Below are positions 17,113-25,549 of a stretch of 64,000 bases of DNA, piece by piece. The translations under genes and the position numbers were made by a program. Source of the DNA: Oscillospiraceae bacterium (lineage in GTDB: Bacteria > Bacillota > Clostridia > Oscillospirales > Oscillospiraceae); contig CAJTGJ010000011.1 in the NCBI GenBank assembly GCA_910575695.1, positions 1-64,000 on the forward strand, in the 5' to 3' direction. Positions within the stretch are counted from its first letter, which is position 1, and each line of letters opens with the position of its first letter. A model generated the notes under the pieces. That model searched no databases, was not told the origin of the DNA, and saw only the letters and a program-made list of their open reading frames with translations.

Positions 17113-17828
17113 GGCGCCATCTCCATCCCTGGCCCGCTGTCTGCCTGCTGTTCTGCCGCTTCCAGCTCTTTCTGGTTGGACAGATCGATGCGCTCCTGCA
17201 AATCATCCACGGTGGCGGCGATCTGTTCCATCGCCGATTTCAGTGTTTCCTCCCGCTCCCTGGTCATGGGATATCCGCTGTCCAGCGTCTCATGGATGCA
17301 GCGGTACAGCTCGGTGAGCTGCTCATCTGTAAACTGGCGGCTCTCCTGTACCAGCCCGGCACGGCAAGCAAAGTCCAGCTTGGCGGCTTCGTAGCCGTTG
17401 TGGTAATAGTGGCCGTGGGCCACGCCGGTGCCATCTCTGTCGCGCTGCCAGGTAACGAACTTGTATCCGCAATTACGCTCCAGCTCCTGTCCGGGGGCCC
17501 CGATGGGGGCTTCGGCGGGGGCTTCTTCGCAGTCCATCGGGCCGTAAGACTCCATGGCCTTTGCCAGCCCGCTGATGGACTTGAGCAGGGTGCGCACCAT
17601 TTTCTCCAGCCAGCGGATGGTGGCGTGGAGCTCCCCGGCGTTCTGGGCGTAGAAGTACCCGCCCGGCCCGCCTGCGATGGGGAGGCCCTTGCACCGCATC
17701 CGGTGGACCAAGTTGGTGAGTTGATCCTTGCTGAGGTTCAGCGCCCGCTGGAGCTGGGCGCGGCTCCGGATGTTCCTGCGTCCGGCGCAGTTGGCCTTAA
17801 GGTAGGCCAGCAACTGTTCTTCCTTCAT
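17109..17828 (-). CDS. Chimeric protein: HTH N-terminus joined to C-terminal domain of the 22.5-kb protein
   Basis: 239 aa. Residues 1-about 97 are nearly identical to the HTH protein at 12443-12784 (MKEEQLLAYLK, GGPGGYFYAQ, SGLAKAMESYGPMD). After a short Ala/Pro/Glu linker, the rest matches the C-terminal half of the protein at 22470-23195 (GYKFVTW, LVQESRQFTDEQLTELYRC, SNQKELEAAEQQADSGPG). It therefore joins two genes found separately elsewhere in the window. The start ATG follows AAAGGATGACGTC. Its stop overlaps the Cys-rich gene, as in the other cassette. Confidence 0.7.
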   Translation of the reverse strand: MKEEQLLAYLKANCAGRRNIRSRAQLQRALNLSKDQLTNLVHRMRCKGLPIAGGPGGYFYAQNAGELHATIRWLEKMVRTLLKSISGLAKAMESYGPMDCEEAPAEAPIGAPGQELERNCGYKFVTWQRDRDGTGVAHGHYYHNGYEAAKLDFACRAGLVQESRQFTDEQLTELYRCIHETLDSGYPMTREREETLKSAMEQIAATVDDLQERIDLSNQKELEAAEQQADSGPGMEMAP

Positions 17829-17930
17829 GACGTCATCCTTTTTTGGGGGGCGTTTTCCCGGAGAAGGGGCACAAAAGCGCAAAAAAGAAGGGGCCGCTGT
17901 CCCCATCGGGAAAACGGCCCTTGTGTGGTG
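17829..17930 (-). repeat. Intergenic repeat copy 2 with terminator hairpin
   Basis: GGGCCG (17891-17896) pairs with CGGCCC (17915-17920), followed on the minus strand by CTTCTTTTTT. The block resembles those at 12785-12883 and 18969-19056 and lies between an ArdA-like gene and the chimeric gene. Confidence 0.65.
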
Positions 17931-18968
17931 TTATTGCATCGTCATCCCGGACTGCTCCGGGGCAGCGCTGTAGTAGACTTCACGGAATTCTTCATCGTTC
18001 CTTTTGATGTAGGCTTTCCCGTCTGGGGTGGGCATATAGCCCTTCTCCTCCAGCAGGTGGGCTTTGTAGCCAGCCAGGTCGATTTCGGAGAAGCGGATGA
18101 GTTCCTCGGACACGCCTGCATCCAGCAGGGACTTTTCGGCGGAAGCCTCCTGCCCGCCACAGGGTATCCAGTCATAGCAGTGCAGATTCCGGGAGATATT
18201 CAGGGCAAACCGCAGGTTATTGCAGTGTTCCAAGCTCAGCGCGGCGGCATACCGTTCCATAAAGTCGGGCGAACCCTGGCCGTGATCTCTCAGGACGCAG
18301 CTCAGTGCGTGACCTTCATGGATCAAATCATAAAGGTCATCGTACTGCGTCAACAAATTCCCGGCTTCGGGCAGAGTGCATTGGGCGTCCAGCAGGGTGC
18401 ATTCATCCCAGCACTGGGCGCGCAGTTCCTGGAGGGCCATGGTCTCATCCAGCGAATTTTCATGCATGACCCCCTCCTCCCAAAGCCCCGGCAGGCGCAG
18501 CCACACCCCTTCCGGCACAGCGGAGGAGGCGATTTTAAGCTTGACGCCCCAGCCGCTGTCCTCCGGCAGGGGCGAGCCCTGCCCCTGATAGACGGGCTGG
18601 GGGGCGTCTTTTGGGTATTGCACAAAGTAATTCCCAATGAACAGGCCGGGGTGCTGGGCTTCATATTTCTTCCCAATGGCCTGTAAATCAATGAAGGGAA
18701 CAGCGTTGCAGGGCATCGGGGTTTCACACATCAGATACCGTCTGCCCAGCTCCTTGTAACTGCCCACGTCCAGATATATCGTGTATTCATCCAGCGACTG
18801 GAGGCAGTTGATAGCCTGGGCCATGTCCTCGGGCGGCTCCCTTTGGGCTGCGGCGGCTAAGGCGATCCCCTCTCGGACGCTCAGCGTTTCCAGCCGCTCC
18901 TGCAGCCAGCGCCGCTCCTGTTCCTCGCCGGGGAGGTCGAGCAGATAGTCAAAATCATTCAAGTTCAC
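17931..18968 (-). CDS. ArdA-related protein, C-half type (second copy)
   Basis: 345 aa, GTG start (MNLNDFDYLLDLPG) after AAGGCGAT. It is acidic and has an ArdA-like segment VPFIDLQAIGKKYEAQHPGLFIGNYFV near residue 90. It matches the C half of the fused protein at 12884-14773 and the adjacent copy at 19057-20094, ending GMTMQ. It is an extra, intact copy next to the amber-interrupted one, so it could supply the activity if that copy is dead. Confidence 0.65.
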   Translation of the reverse strand: MNLNDFDYLLDLPGEEQERRWLQERLETLSVREGIALAAAAQREPPEDMAQAINCLQSLDEYTIYLDVGSYKELGRRYLMCETPMPCNAVPFIDLQAIGKKYEAQHPGLFIGNYFVQYPKDAPQPVYQGQGSPLPEDSGWGVKLKIASSAVPEGVWLRLPGLWEEGVMHENSLDETMALQELRAQCWDECTLLDAQCTLPEAGNLLTQYDDLYDLIHEGHALSCVLRDHGQGSPDFMERYAAALSLEHCNNLRFALNISRNLHCYDWIPCGGQEASAEKSLLDAGVSEELIRFSEIDLAGYKAHLLEEKGYMPTPDGKAYIKRNDEEFREVYYSAAPEQSGMTMQ

Positions 18969-19056
18969 ATCGCCTTTCTTTGTGGGCGTTTTCCCGAAAA
19001 AGGGCGCAAAAAAAGAAGGACCGATACCCTTGTCGGGAAAACGGCCCTTTGTAGTA
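18969..19056 (-). repeat. Intergenic repeat copy 3 with degenerate terminator
   Basis: Same layout as the blocks at 12.8 and 17.9 kb. The hairpin is AAGGaCCG/CGGcCCTT with one mismatch, then a minus-strand T-rich run. It separates two tandem C-half ArdA-like genes. Confidence 0.6.
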
Positions 19057-20094
19057 TTATTGCCTCGCCATCCCAGGCTCCTCCTGGGGCTGGGCGGGGG
19101 TGCTGTAGATATAGTGGAATTCTTCGTTGTTCCTTCTGATGTAGGCCCCCTCGCCTGGGGTGAGCGTATAGCCCTGCTCCTCCAGCAGATGGGCTTTGTA
19201 GGCAGCCAGGTCGATGCCGCTGGCGCGGATCAGCTCCTCCGATACGCCAGCGTCCAGCAGGAGCCCCTCAGCGGAAGTCTCCAGATCAGCGCATTGAACC
19301 CAGTCGTAGCATTGCAGGTTCTTGGAGATGTCCAGGGCAAGCCGCAGGTTCCGGCAGTGCTCCAATTCCAGCGCGGCGGCATACCGCGCCATAAAGGTTG
19401 GCTAACCCTGGCCGCGCTCAGCCAGGACGTAACCCAGTTCCTGACCGTCATAGAGCAGATCCGCCAAATCGTCATACTGCTCCATAAGGTTTCCCGCTTC
19501 GGGCAGGATGCATTGGGCGTCCAGCAGGACACACTCGCTCCAATGCTGAACGTGAAGGGCCCGAAGTGTCAGCGACTCGCCTGGAAATATATCATCATTC
19601 CAATTCGGCAGATCCGGCAGGCGCAGCCACACTCCCTCCGGCACAGCGGGGGAGGCGATCTTCAGCTTAACGCTCCAGTCATTATCCTCCGGCAGGGGCG
19701 AACCCTGGCCATGGTAGACGGGCTGGGGGGCACTTTGCGGATACTCCACATAGCAGTCCCCTACGAACAGGCCGGGATGCTTGTCCTCATAGTGCGTTCC
19801 CATCTGCGTCAAATCAACGAATGGCAGGGCATTTCCCGGCATCTTGGTTTCATTGAGCAGATAGGCCATGCCCAGCGCCTCGTAGCTGCCCGCGTCCAGG
19901 CGGACCGTGTATTCATCCAGCGCCTGGAGCTGGTTGATGGCCTGTGCCATATCCTCGGGCGGATCTTTCAGGGCTGCGGCGGCTAAGACGATTCCCTCTC
20001 GGACGCTCAGCGTTTCCAGCCGCTCTTTCAGCCAGCGCCGCTCCTGCTCCTCGCCGGGGAGGTCGAGCAGATAGTCAAAATCGTTCAATTTCAC
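19057..20094 (-). pseudogene. ArdA-related C-half gene interrupted by an amber codon
   Basis: An open frame of 346 codons, apart from one TAG at 19402-19404. Before it lie 230 codons ending LADLLYDGQELGYVLAERGQG; after it, PTFMARYAAALELEHC continues in the same frame. The paralogue at 17931-18968 reads GQGSPDFMERY here, so the change is TCG to TAG, a single base. Everything else is intact, including the C-terminus EEPGMARQ. An internal ATG after the stop (19392) lacks a clear ribosome-binding site. It is either a recent nonsense mutation or a suppressed codon. GTG start overlaps the N-half gene stop (ATGTGA). Confidence 0.8.
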
Positions 20095-21047
20095 ATCAAC
20101 TCCATTCCGGTTTGCTGATCCTGGGTTCGCTCTTGGTCCATGGCTGCGTCCTCCGGTTCCAGCAGGTTCGGGGAGAAGCTGTATTGGTTCAGCCCATCTG
20201 CCAGAGCCAGCGCCCAGCGGATATCGTCACAGCCGGTGGCCTCCAGCAGGGCTTTGTACTTGGGCATTTCACCGTCCACGGTCAGGTAAGTCAGCCGGTG
20301 TGCCAGCATATCCAGTGTGGCCATGGCGCCGCTGAGGCCGGTGAGGGCGGGGGCGGCACAGTCCACGCATAACACCGGCTCATCCCCCAGGGGCTCGCCC
20401 AACGGGACGGGGAGCTTGACCTCACAGCCGCTGGCGGTTGCCACCAGGATAGCGTAATCAGGTTTCTGCGGAACAAGGTTCAAGGTATCGCACACCTGCC
20501 GCAGTTCATCGTGCTTCTGCACATAGCCGCCGCTGGTGAGCACCCCGCCCTCGTTCTGGCGGAACTCCCGCCCAATCTTTGCGAAGTCCAGCTGCTCAAA
20601 CGCTTCGTCCGAAAGGTCATCCGCTTCTGGGACAAAACCGTTTTCCGCGCAGAACCGGCCCAGCGTGTAATCATTGGTGGCTTCCTCCACGAGATGGCAG
20701 CAGTCTGTGCTGTAGGCCATGTCGATCAACTGGGGCATAGGGATGGGCTGTAACACTTTTTCGCACCCCATCGCTGCCAGCCCTTCCACGATGGCAAGCT
20801 GTCCTTCATCCAACAGAGCCAGCTGTTGGCACAAGGCGTTCAGCTCAAACAGGGAGCCGCTCTCATGGTCCAGGTACGGGGTTATCCCGTTGGCAGTGTT
20901 TATGCGAAGGATCTCCCATCGGGGGGCTTCGCCATCCTCCAGCCGCAGCTTTTCCAGCGCGTCCAGCATGGCGTAGGGTGCGGCGGGGAGGGTCAGCTGG
21001 GTGCAGCCGTTCTCAGAAGCCAGCTCCACCTCAAATACTTTATGCAA
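20091..21047 (-). CDS. ArdA-related protein, N-half type
   Basis: 318 aa, acidic. [22 protein letters not shown] opens the family; [31 protein letters not shown] and [25 protein letters not shown] (about residues 120-190) carry the ArdA-like core. The end is [11 protein letters not shown] start overlaps the DUF4314 stop. It is collinear with the first half of the fused protein at 12884-14773. Antirestriction activity is inferred from similarity to the ArdA pattern, not shown. Confidence 0.65.
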   Translation of the reverse strand: MHKVFEVELASENGCTQLTLPAAPYAMLDALEKLRLEDGEAPRWEILRINTANGITPYLDHESGSLFELNALCQQLALLDEGQLAIVEGLAAMGCEKVLQPIPMPQLIDMAYSTDCCHLVEEATNDYTLGRFCAENGFVPEADDLSDEAFEQLDFAKIGREFRQNEGGVLTSGGYVQKHDELRQVCDTLNLVPQKPDYAILVATASGCEVKLPVPLGEPLGDEPVLCVDCAAPALTGLSGAMATLDMLAHRLTYLTVDGEMPKYKALLEATGCDDIRWALALADGLNQYSFSPNLLEPEDAAMDQERTQDQQTGMELM

Positions 21048-22035
21048 GGTTCATCCCTCCCATCTGGGGGTGATCTGCGGCTTGTTCATAGGTTTTGGGG
21101 TCTGCGCCGGGACAGTCCCAGCCAAACACAGAACCGACCTCCATAGCCCGCTGCTGCACTTTGGTAACACCCAACTCCTGGTTGTGATAGTCTGCCAGCT
21201 CCTGATTCCGGGTGCGGTCCCCGGTGTTCCAGTCTGAGGGGTAGTAACCACTCTCGCCTCGCTTGATGCAGATGAGATCGCCGGTGGTGGGGAGGACGGA
21301 AAAGCACATTTCCGGCAGGCTCTCGACAAGCTTGGGCCCGAACCGCTCCTGTTCCGTTTGGATGCTCCAGTCCTTGTTCCAGTTCCATAAATGGACGTAC
21401 AATTCCTTGTCACCGCCGATATCGATGCTATGCTGCTCGAACCCCTCGCCCCAGCCGTCCGATGCCTGCCCGGTGACGTAATCTTTCAGCACCGCCAGCT
21501 CCTCGGCATTGAGTTCGCCCTGCACCCGGCAGTCCGCCACGCCCCAGAGCCTGCCGTCCCGCTCCTCCAGCTCAAATACCACCGAGCGCACCTTGTCGTC
21601 CACAGCGTCATTTTCGTGGTACCAGTGCATGATGCCCCGTTCCGCCTCCTCGGGCATCCGCTCCCGCTTCAGCGCCGCCGCGATCTGATCCTCGTATTGC
21701 CGGAGCTCGCCGCCATCCAGCGGCACCCCTTCCTCGTCCATGTCCCCATACTCATCCGGCTCAAACAGGTCGGCGGTCAGCGGCATATAGAGCTTGAGGG
21801 TCTGAAGGGGCGGCGGGGAGACGGTGAAGGAGTCCTGACCGATGATCAGGCCGAGGCCGCGCCCATCGTCCCAGGCCACATGGAAGGTTCCCTGATCATC
21901 GATGCATTGGAGTGTGCCCATGGAGCCCGGCTTGATGGGACATGGGTCATCCGCCCCCATCTCACGGAGCTTGATCCGGCTGCCCACGGGGTACTGCTCC
22001 CGCAGGAACTCCAGCCATTCCTTTTGGATACTCAT
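21040..22035 (-). CDS. DUF4314-domain protein, copy A
   Basis: 331 aa. The N-terminal about 75 residues are a DUF4314 domain almost identical to copy B; the middle ([20 protein letters not shown]) is diverged and the C-terminus ([20 protein letters not shown]) conserved. It lies between the 46-aa basic gene and the ArdA-like N-half gene, with an 8-nt overlap into the latter. Function unknown. Confidence 0.75.
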   Translation of the reverse strand: MSIQKEWLEFLREQYPVGSRIKLREMGADDPCPIKPGSMGTLQCIDDQGTFHVAWDDGRGLGLIIGQDSFTVSPPPLQTLKLYMPLTADLFEPDEYGDMDEEGVPLDGGELRQYEDQIAAALKRERMPEEAERGIMHWYHENDAVDDKVRSVVFELEERDGRLWGVADCRVQGELNAEELAVLKDYVTGQASDGWGEGFEQHSIDIGGDKELYVHLWNWNKDWSIQTEQERFGPKLVESLPEMCFSVLPTTGDLICIKRGESGYYPSDWNTGDRTRNQELADYHNQELGVTKVQQRAMEVGSVFGWDCPGADPKTYEQAADHPQMGGMNLA

Positions 22036-22039
22036 AGTT

Positions 22040-22180
22040 TCACCACTTTCTTTTCTGGGTTTTGTGCCGGAACTCCCTCCGGCTGGGCATGGAAAAGCCC
22101 CGTTTCATTGGCTGAAACGGGGCACGGCGGCGTTTGCACCTGAACATATTCGCTTGCGGTTTTTGATCTTTTCTGCCCAT
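22040..22180 (-). CDS. 46-aa very basic small protein, copy A
   Basis: ATG follows GGGGAGGTGAGTCC; the product contains [18 protein letters not shown] and [12 protein letters not shown]. It has the same length as copy B at 15769-15909 and about two thirds of residues in common. The codons for [11 protein letters not shown] again form a perfect inverted repeat (GCCCCGTTTCA/TGAAACGGGGC, 22096-22122) with TTTT after it on the coding strand. Confidence 0.6.
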   Translation of the reverse strand: MGRKDQKPQANMFRCKRRRAPFQPMKRGFSMPSRREFRHKTQKRKW

Positions 22181-22210
22181 GGACTCACCTCCCCATTGGT
22201 ATCAGCGGCA

Positions 22211-22237
22211 ACATTACCACAACACGCCGCGAAAAGC
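22211..22237 (-). promoter_or_regulatory. Shared GTGTGGTATG-type motif (copy A)
   Basis: The minus strand reads AGCTTTTCGCGGCG followed by TGTTGTGGTAATGTTG, clearly related to the block at 15941-15967. It is a possible promoter or operator for the 46-aa/DUF4314/ArdA-like group. Confidence 0.35.
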
Positions 22238-22260
22238 TGCCCGGCATAACCAACAGAATT

Positions 22261-22473
22261 CTACTGCTCCCGCTTCATGATCCGGGCCACCTCGGTTCGG
22301 ACGCATACGTCCTCGCCCATGCTCCAGCAGACAAAGCCGTGGCCGGGGTAGGGACAGCCCGCGCAGCGCTCGAAGGGACCGGTCAGGGCGGGGGGCGGCT
22401 TACGGGTAACGGTGGTCAGGCACTCGGGATCGTAAAACTGAACCATGCGGTTCTTTTTATATCTCACTCTCAC
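22261..22473 (-). CDS. Cys-rich small protein, copy A
   Basis: 70 aa, GTG start inside the previous stop (GTGA). CAGCPYPGHGFVCWSMGEDVC has the same four-cysteine spacing as copy B (16891-17112). The N-terminus is basic (MRVRYKKNRMVQFY). It is a probable zinc-binding protein of unknown role. Confidence 0.65.
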   Translation of the reverse strand: MRVRYKKNRMVQFYDPECLTTVTRKPPPALTGPFERCAGCPYPGHGFVCWSMGEDVCVRTEVARIMKREQ

Positions 22474-23195
22474 GGCGCCATCTCCATCCCTGGTCCCGGC
22501 CCGCTGTCTGCCTGCTGTTCTGCCGCTTCCAGCTCCCGTTGGTTGGACAGGTTCACCCGTTCCTCCAGATTGTCCACACTGTGCTCGATCTGGTCTGCCG
22601 CCGCCGTCAGGATCTTCTCCCGCTCCCTGGTAATGGGATAGCCGCTGTCCAGGGTTTCCGCAATGCAGCGGTACAGCTCGGTGAGCTGTTCATCGGTAAA
22701 TTGGCGGCTCTCCTGTACCAGCCCGGAGCGGCAGGCGAAGTCCTGCTTGGCGGCTCCGTAGTAGTGCCCGCCGTCGAAATAATCGCCGGATTCCACGGCG
22801 GTGCGGTCCGGGCTGCGCCGCCAGGTGACGAACTTGTATCCCCAGTCGCCCTCCAACTCCTGGCCTGCCAGCACCACGCCGTTGAAATCCGCCAGCAGCC
22901 GGAACCCCTCGTGGAGCCCCTCCGCCACCAGCGGCGGGGCGGTCGCCATAGCTTCGGTGTACTCATAGACCTCACGGCTCAGCCTGAACGTGAGGTCATA
23001 GACGCTGTCCGCCTCCGGGCCGCGCTCCACCCCGGCGTTGAAGGCAACGGTGCCGCGGGGCATGACCAGCACAGCCGCCTGACCATCTGCCAGTACCGGC
23101 AGGCAATCCTTCTCCACTGGCCCGGTGGAAATGCCCTCCCGCTTCAGGCGGCGGGCTAATTCAGGAAAAAATTGATCGTTCATTTTGAGATTCAC
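22470..23195 (-). CDS. Hypothetical element protein, parent of the chimera's C-terminal domain
   Basis: 241 aa from GTG, or 237 from the ATG at 23183; AAGGAT abuts the GTG, so the ATG may be the true start. The N half (FFPELARRLKREGI, LMADGQ-like VLADGQAAVLVM) is an alpha/beta domain I do not recognise. The C half (WGYKFVTWRR, LVQESRQFTDEQLTELYRC, SNQRELEAAEQQ) reappears in the chimeric protein at 17109-17828. The gene's position before the Cys-rich gene is the same in both cassettes. Confidence 0.6.
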   Translation of the reverse strand: MNLKMNDQFFPELARRLKREGISTGPVEKDCLPVLADGQAAVLVMPRGTVAFNAGVERGPEADSVYDLTFRLSREVYEYTEAMATAPPLVAEGLHEGFRLLADFNGVVLAGQELEGDWGYKFVTWRRSPDRTAVESGDYFDGGHYYGAAKQDFACRSGLVQESRQFTDEQLTELYRCIAETLDSGYPITREREKILTAAADQIEHSVDNLEERVNLSNQRELEAAEQQADSGPGPGMEMAP

Positions 23196-23261
23196 ATCCT
23201 TATTTTAATGTATAGGGGCAGCCCATGCCGTCCAGTGCAGGGCTGTTGTCCGGCTTTGCCG

Positions 23262-24398
23262 TCAGCTGATCCCCTCCATCGTGAAGCCGGCGCCCTGTTC
23301 CTGCGTCTGATTCTCCAGCGTCTGCCGGAGCTGCTCCACGGCCCCGGCCACCACCGGGTCGGCCTTGAAGCTGTCCAGCTTCCGCCAGTCCTCCGGCAGC
23401 CATTCCCGGCCATCCATCCGGATCGCCAGGTCCACTGCAGCGATGCCGTCTTTGGTAACGCCCAGCCGCTTGTCAACGCAGTCCAGACCGGCGTACAGTT
23501 GGACGGCGTCCTCCAGCGGCAGCTCATGGTCCGCCCGCAGCTCGGGCGTGTTGAGGTGCTCGATGACATACCAGCTGTACGAGTGGGGCATGGCGGGGTC
23601 GGCGGCGTCCCGGAGCTGCTGGCGCCCTTTCTCTGTCAATCCGAACATCTGCTTCTGCGCTGATTTATCAAAACACGTCAGGTAGGCTTGATAATCCCCC
23701 CGCACCGGGTTGCAGCGCAGGCAGTAGCGGTACTGCTCCGTTTCCACCACATAGCCGTAGTTCTGGGCACAGGAGCCGCCCGCGATCTCGCCGCCGTGGA
23801 GATGGCACCAGCGGAGCATGGTGGACAGGTCTTTCAGCACGTCCCGGCGCAGCTGGTCCACCACCTGGCCCAGCTCCCCCTTGAATTCCGGGGTGTTCAG
23901 CCCCTCGGGGCCCCACGGCCACCAGGTGTGCCGGAACTCCCCGCCGTCATGACCGAAGTCGATGCGGACGTGGCCCACCGTCCCCAGCACTTCATCCTCC
24001 GCCGGGTCAAGGGCAAAGAATAACCCCGCCTCATCGGGGGAGGCGGGGCGCATCTCAAATTTGATGGGGTTGTCGGGGAGGTCCAGCCCGTATTCCTCGC
24101 AGAAGCCCTCCAGATCCAAGGTTTCTCCGTGGAGGAAATAGTCCCCCTTGCCGATTCGCCGGACTTTGGTGGCGGGCCGCTTCAGCGGCTTGGGGGAGAG
24201 GACGGTGCCGCTGTGGTCGAAGCTGGTGTAGTCCACCAGCTCAGCGTGGGCGCCGGGGTCACGATCCGTGCCGCGCATATCATAGCAGAACCACCCATCC
24301 GGCACCGTCTCACGGGGGATCAGCCAGTTGGTTGTCAGCACAGGCTTCCCGAACAGCTGGGCGTGCTGCATTTCGTCTCTGAAAATATTGACTGACAT
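23262..24398 (-). CDS. LPD28-like domain protein
   Basis: 378 aa behind ATAGGAGAAAACC. The N-terminal part (LFGKPVLTTNWLIPRETVPDGW, CYDMRGTDRDPG, HSGTVLSPKPL, DLEGFCEEYGL) resembles the LPD28 domain of large polyvalent element proteins. The middle has MRPASPDEAGLFFALDPAEDEVLGTVGHVRIDFG, suggesting a separate alpha/beta domain. The C-terminus ends GFTMEGIS. LPD domains occur in proteins of conjugative elements and phages that may be delivered with DNA. Family assignment is from memory of the pattern. Confidence 0.5.
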   Translation of the reverse strand: MSVNIFRDEMQHAQLFGKPVLTTNWLIPRETVPDGWFCYDMRGTDRDPGAHAELVDYTSFDHSGTVLSPKPLKRPATKVRRIGKGDYFLHGETLDLEGFCEEYGLDLPDNPIKFEMRPASPDEAGLFFALDPAEDEVLGTVGHVRIDFGHDGGEFRHTWWPWGPEGLNTPEFKGELGQVVDQLRRDVLKDLSTMLRWCHLHGGEIAGGSCAQNYGYVVETEQYRYCLRCNPVRGDYQAYLTCFDKSAQKQMFGLTEKGRQQLRDAADPAMPHSYSWYVIEHLNTPELRADHELPLEDAVQLYAGLDCVDKRLGVTKDGIAAVDLAIRMDGREWLPEDWRKLDSFKADPVVAGAVEQLRQTLENQTQEQGAGFTMEGIS

Positions 24399-24433
24399 GG
24401 TTTTCTCCTATTCTTATTGTGATTTGTAATGTT

Positions 24434-25549
24434 TCAGCACATCGTCTGGCCCTGCTCCGTCTGCTCGGGCCAGGGGGCGCTGAGGCGTTTGACCGGGCCA
24501 TAGGAGCTTTCCCGGACGCCGTCCAGCTCCATTTCGGAGCGGCCCAGCGCGTCAAAATCAGTGAAGCCGTCCAACAGTTCCAAAATTTCATCGCCCGCCC
24601 CGGCGTAACGCAGGGCTTCCATGCCATACTCCCTCTCGCTGCCGGACACCAGCTCGTAATCGTCACAATCCATTGCAATGGTGCCAGCATCGCGGAAGGA
24701 ACGGGGCTCCTCCACCTCCAGCGCCGCACCGAATACCCTCAGCTCCTGACCTGTCATCGCTTGGACGCACTCTGCCAGGGTGTTGGCGTCCTCCAGCGTG
24801 ATGCCGTCCATGGGGAGCAGGTGCGACCAGGTGTAGTCGATCTTCACATCGCTGATTGCGGCGCTGTCCAAGCTGTCCAGCCCCAGCACAATTTTTACCT
24901 GTTCCAGCTTGTCCTCCGAGGCGGGCAGGTTCAGACGGCAGGCGCCAGTGGGGGAAACCAAGGTAAGCGCAAACTTGGATGGCTCCTCCACAGCCTGTTC
25001 CTGGATTGCTTCCTGAACCGCTTCCCGGCGTTTCACATAGCCGCTGGGGGTGTATGCCCCGCCATGGTTGGCGTAGTATTCCGCGCCGATCCCGGCGTAA
25101 TCCAGGTAGGGACGCACGGCTGCGGGGAAATCCACCCCCGCCTGCCCATGCTCCACCAGCCAGCCGCCCAGCTCTTTGTCGCAGGTCACGCCCTCGATGA
25201 ACTCGTATTGGCTCAGGCTGGCGGCAATGGCCAGGACATCATCCAGACCGTTGACGCTTTCCGCACGAAGTGCTCCAGCAAAGACTTTCAGCGATGTGAC
25301 GGGCATGGAGTCCACCAGCTCCGCCAGACTGTTCAGCTTCTGGATGCCAGCTTCACTGAAAAGGTCATCACGCTTGACGTAACCTGTAAGGACTTCCGCG
25401 GAGCCCTCGCCTCTTATCATGTGCGCCGGGGCATAACCGCCGAATTCCTCCAGCCCGAGCATGGCGTATCTGACCTTGTCCGCGTCAGCGGGAAAGCTGA
25501 TATGCTCCACATCCGTACTGAAACTGCTTTTGGACACATGAAGTATCAT
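24434..25549 (-). CDS. ArdA-related protein (third type)
   Basis: 371 aa, strongly acidic. The ArdA-like core is VRPYLDYAGIGAEYYANHGGAYTPSGYVKR (about residues 145-175, key residues Y-L-D-Y, G-A-E, Y-V). A second, weaker copy near the C-terminus reads FTDFDALGRSEMELDG. It ends EQGQTMC. TAATG overlaps the upstream family member, so the two are coupled. It is probably a DNA-mimic antirestriction factor; activity is inferred. Confidence 0.6.
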   Translation of the reverse strand: MILHVSKSSFSTDVEHISFPADADKVRYAMLGLEEFGGYAPAHMIRGEGSAEVLTGYVKRDDLFSEAGIQKLNSLAELVDSMPVTSLKVFAGALRAESVNGLDDVLAIAASLSQYEFIEGVTCDKELGGWLVEHGQAGVDFPAAVRPYLDYAGIGAEYYANHGGAYTPSGYVKRREAVQEAIQEQAVEEPSKFALTLVSPTGACRLNLPASEDKLEQVKIVLGLDSLDSAAISDVKIDYTWSHLLPMDGITLEDANTLAECVQAMTGQELRVFGAALEVEEPRSFRDAGTIAMDCDDYELVSGSEREYGMEALRYAGAGDEILELLDGFTDFDALGRSEMELDGVRESSYGPVKRLSAPWPEQTEQGQTMC

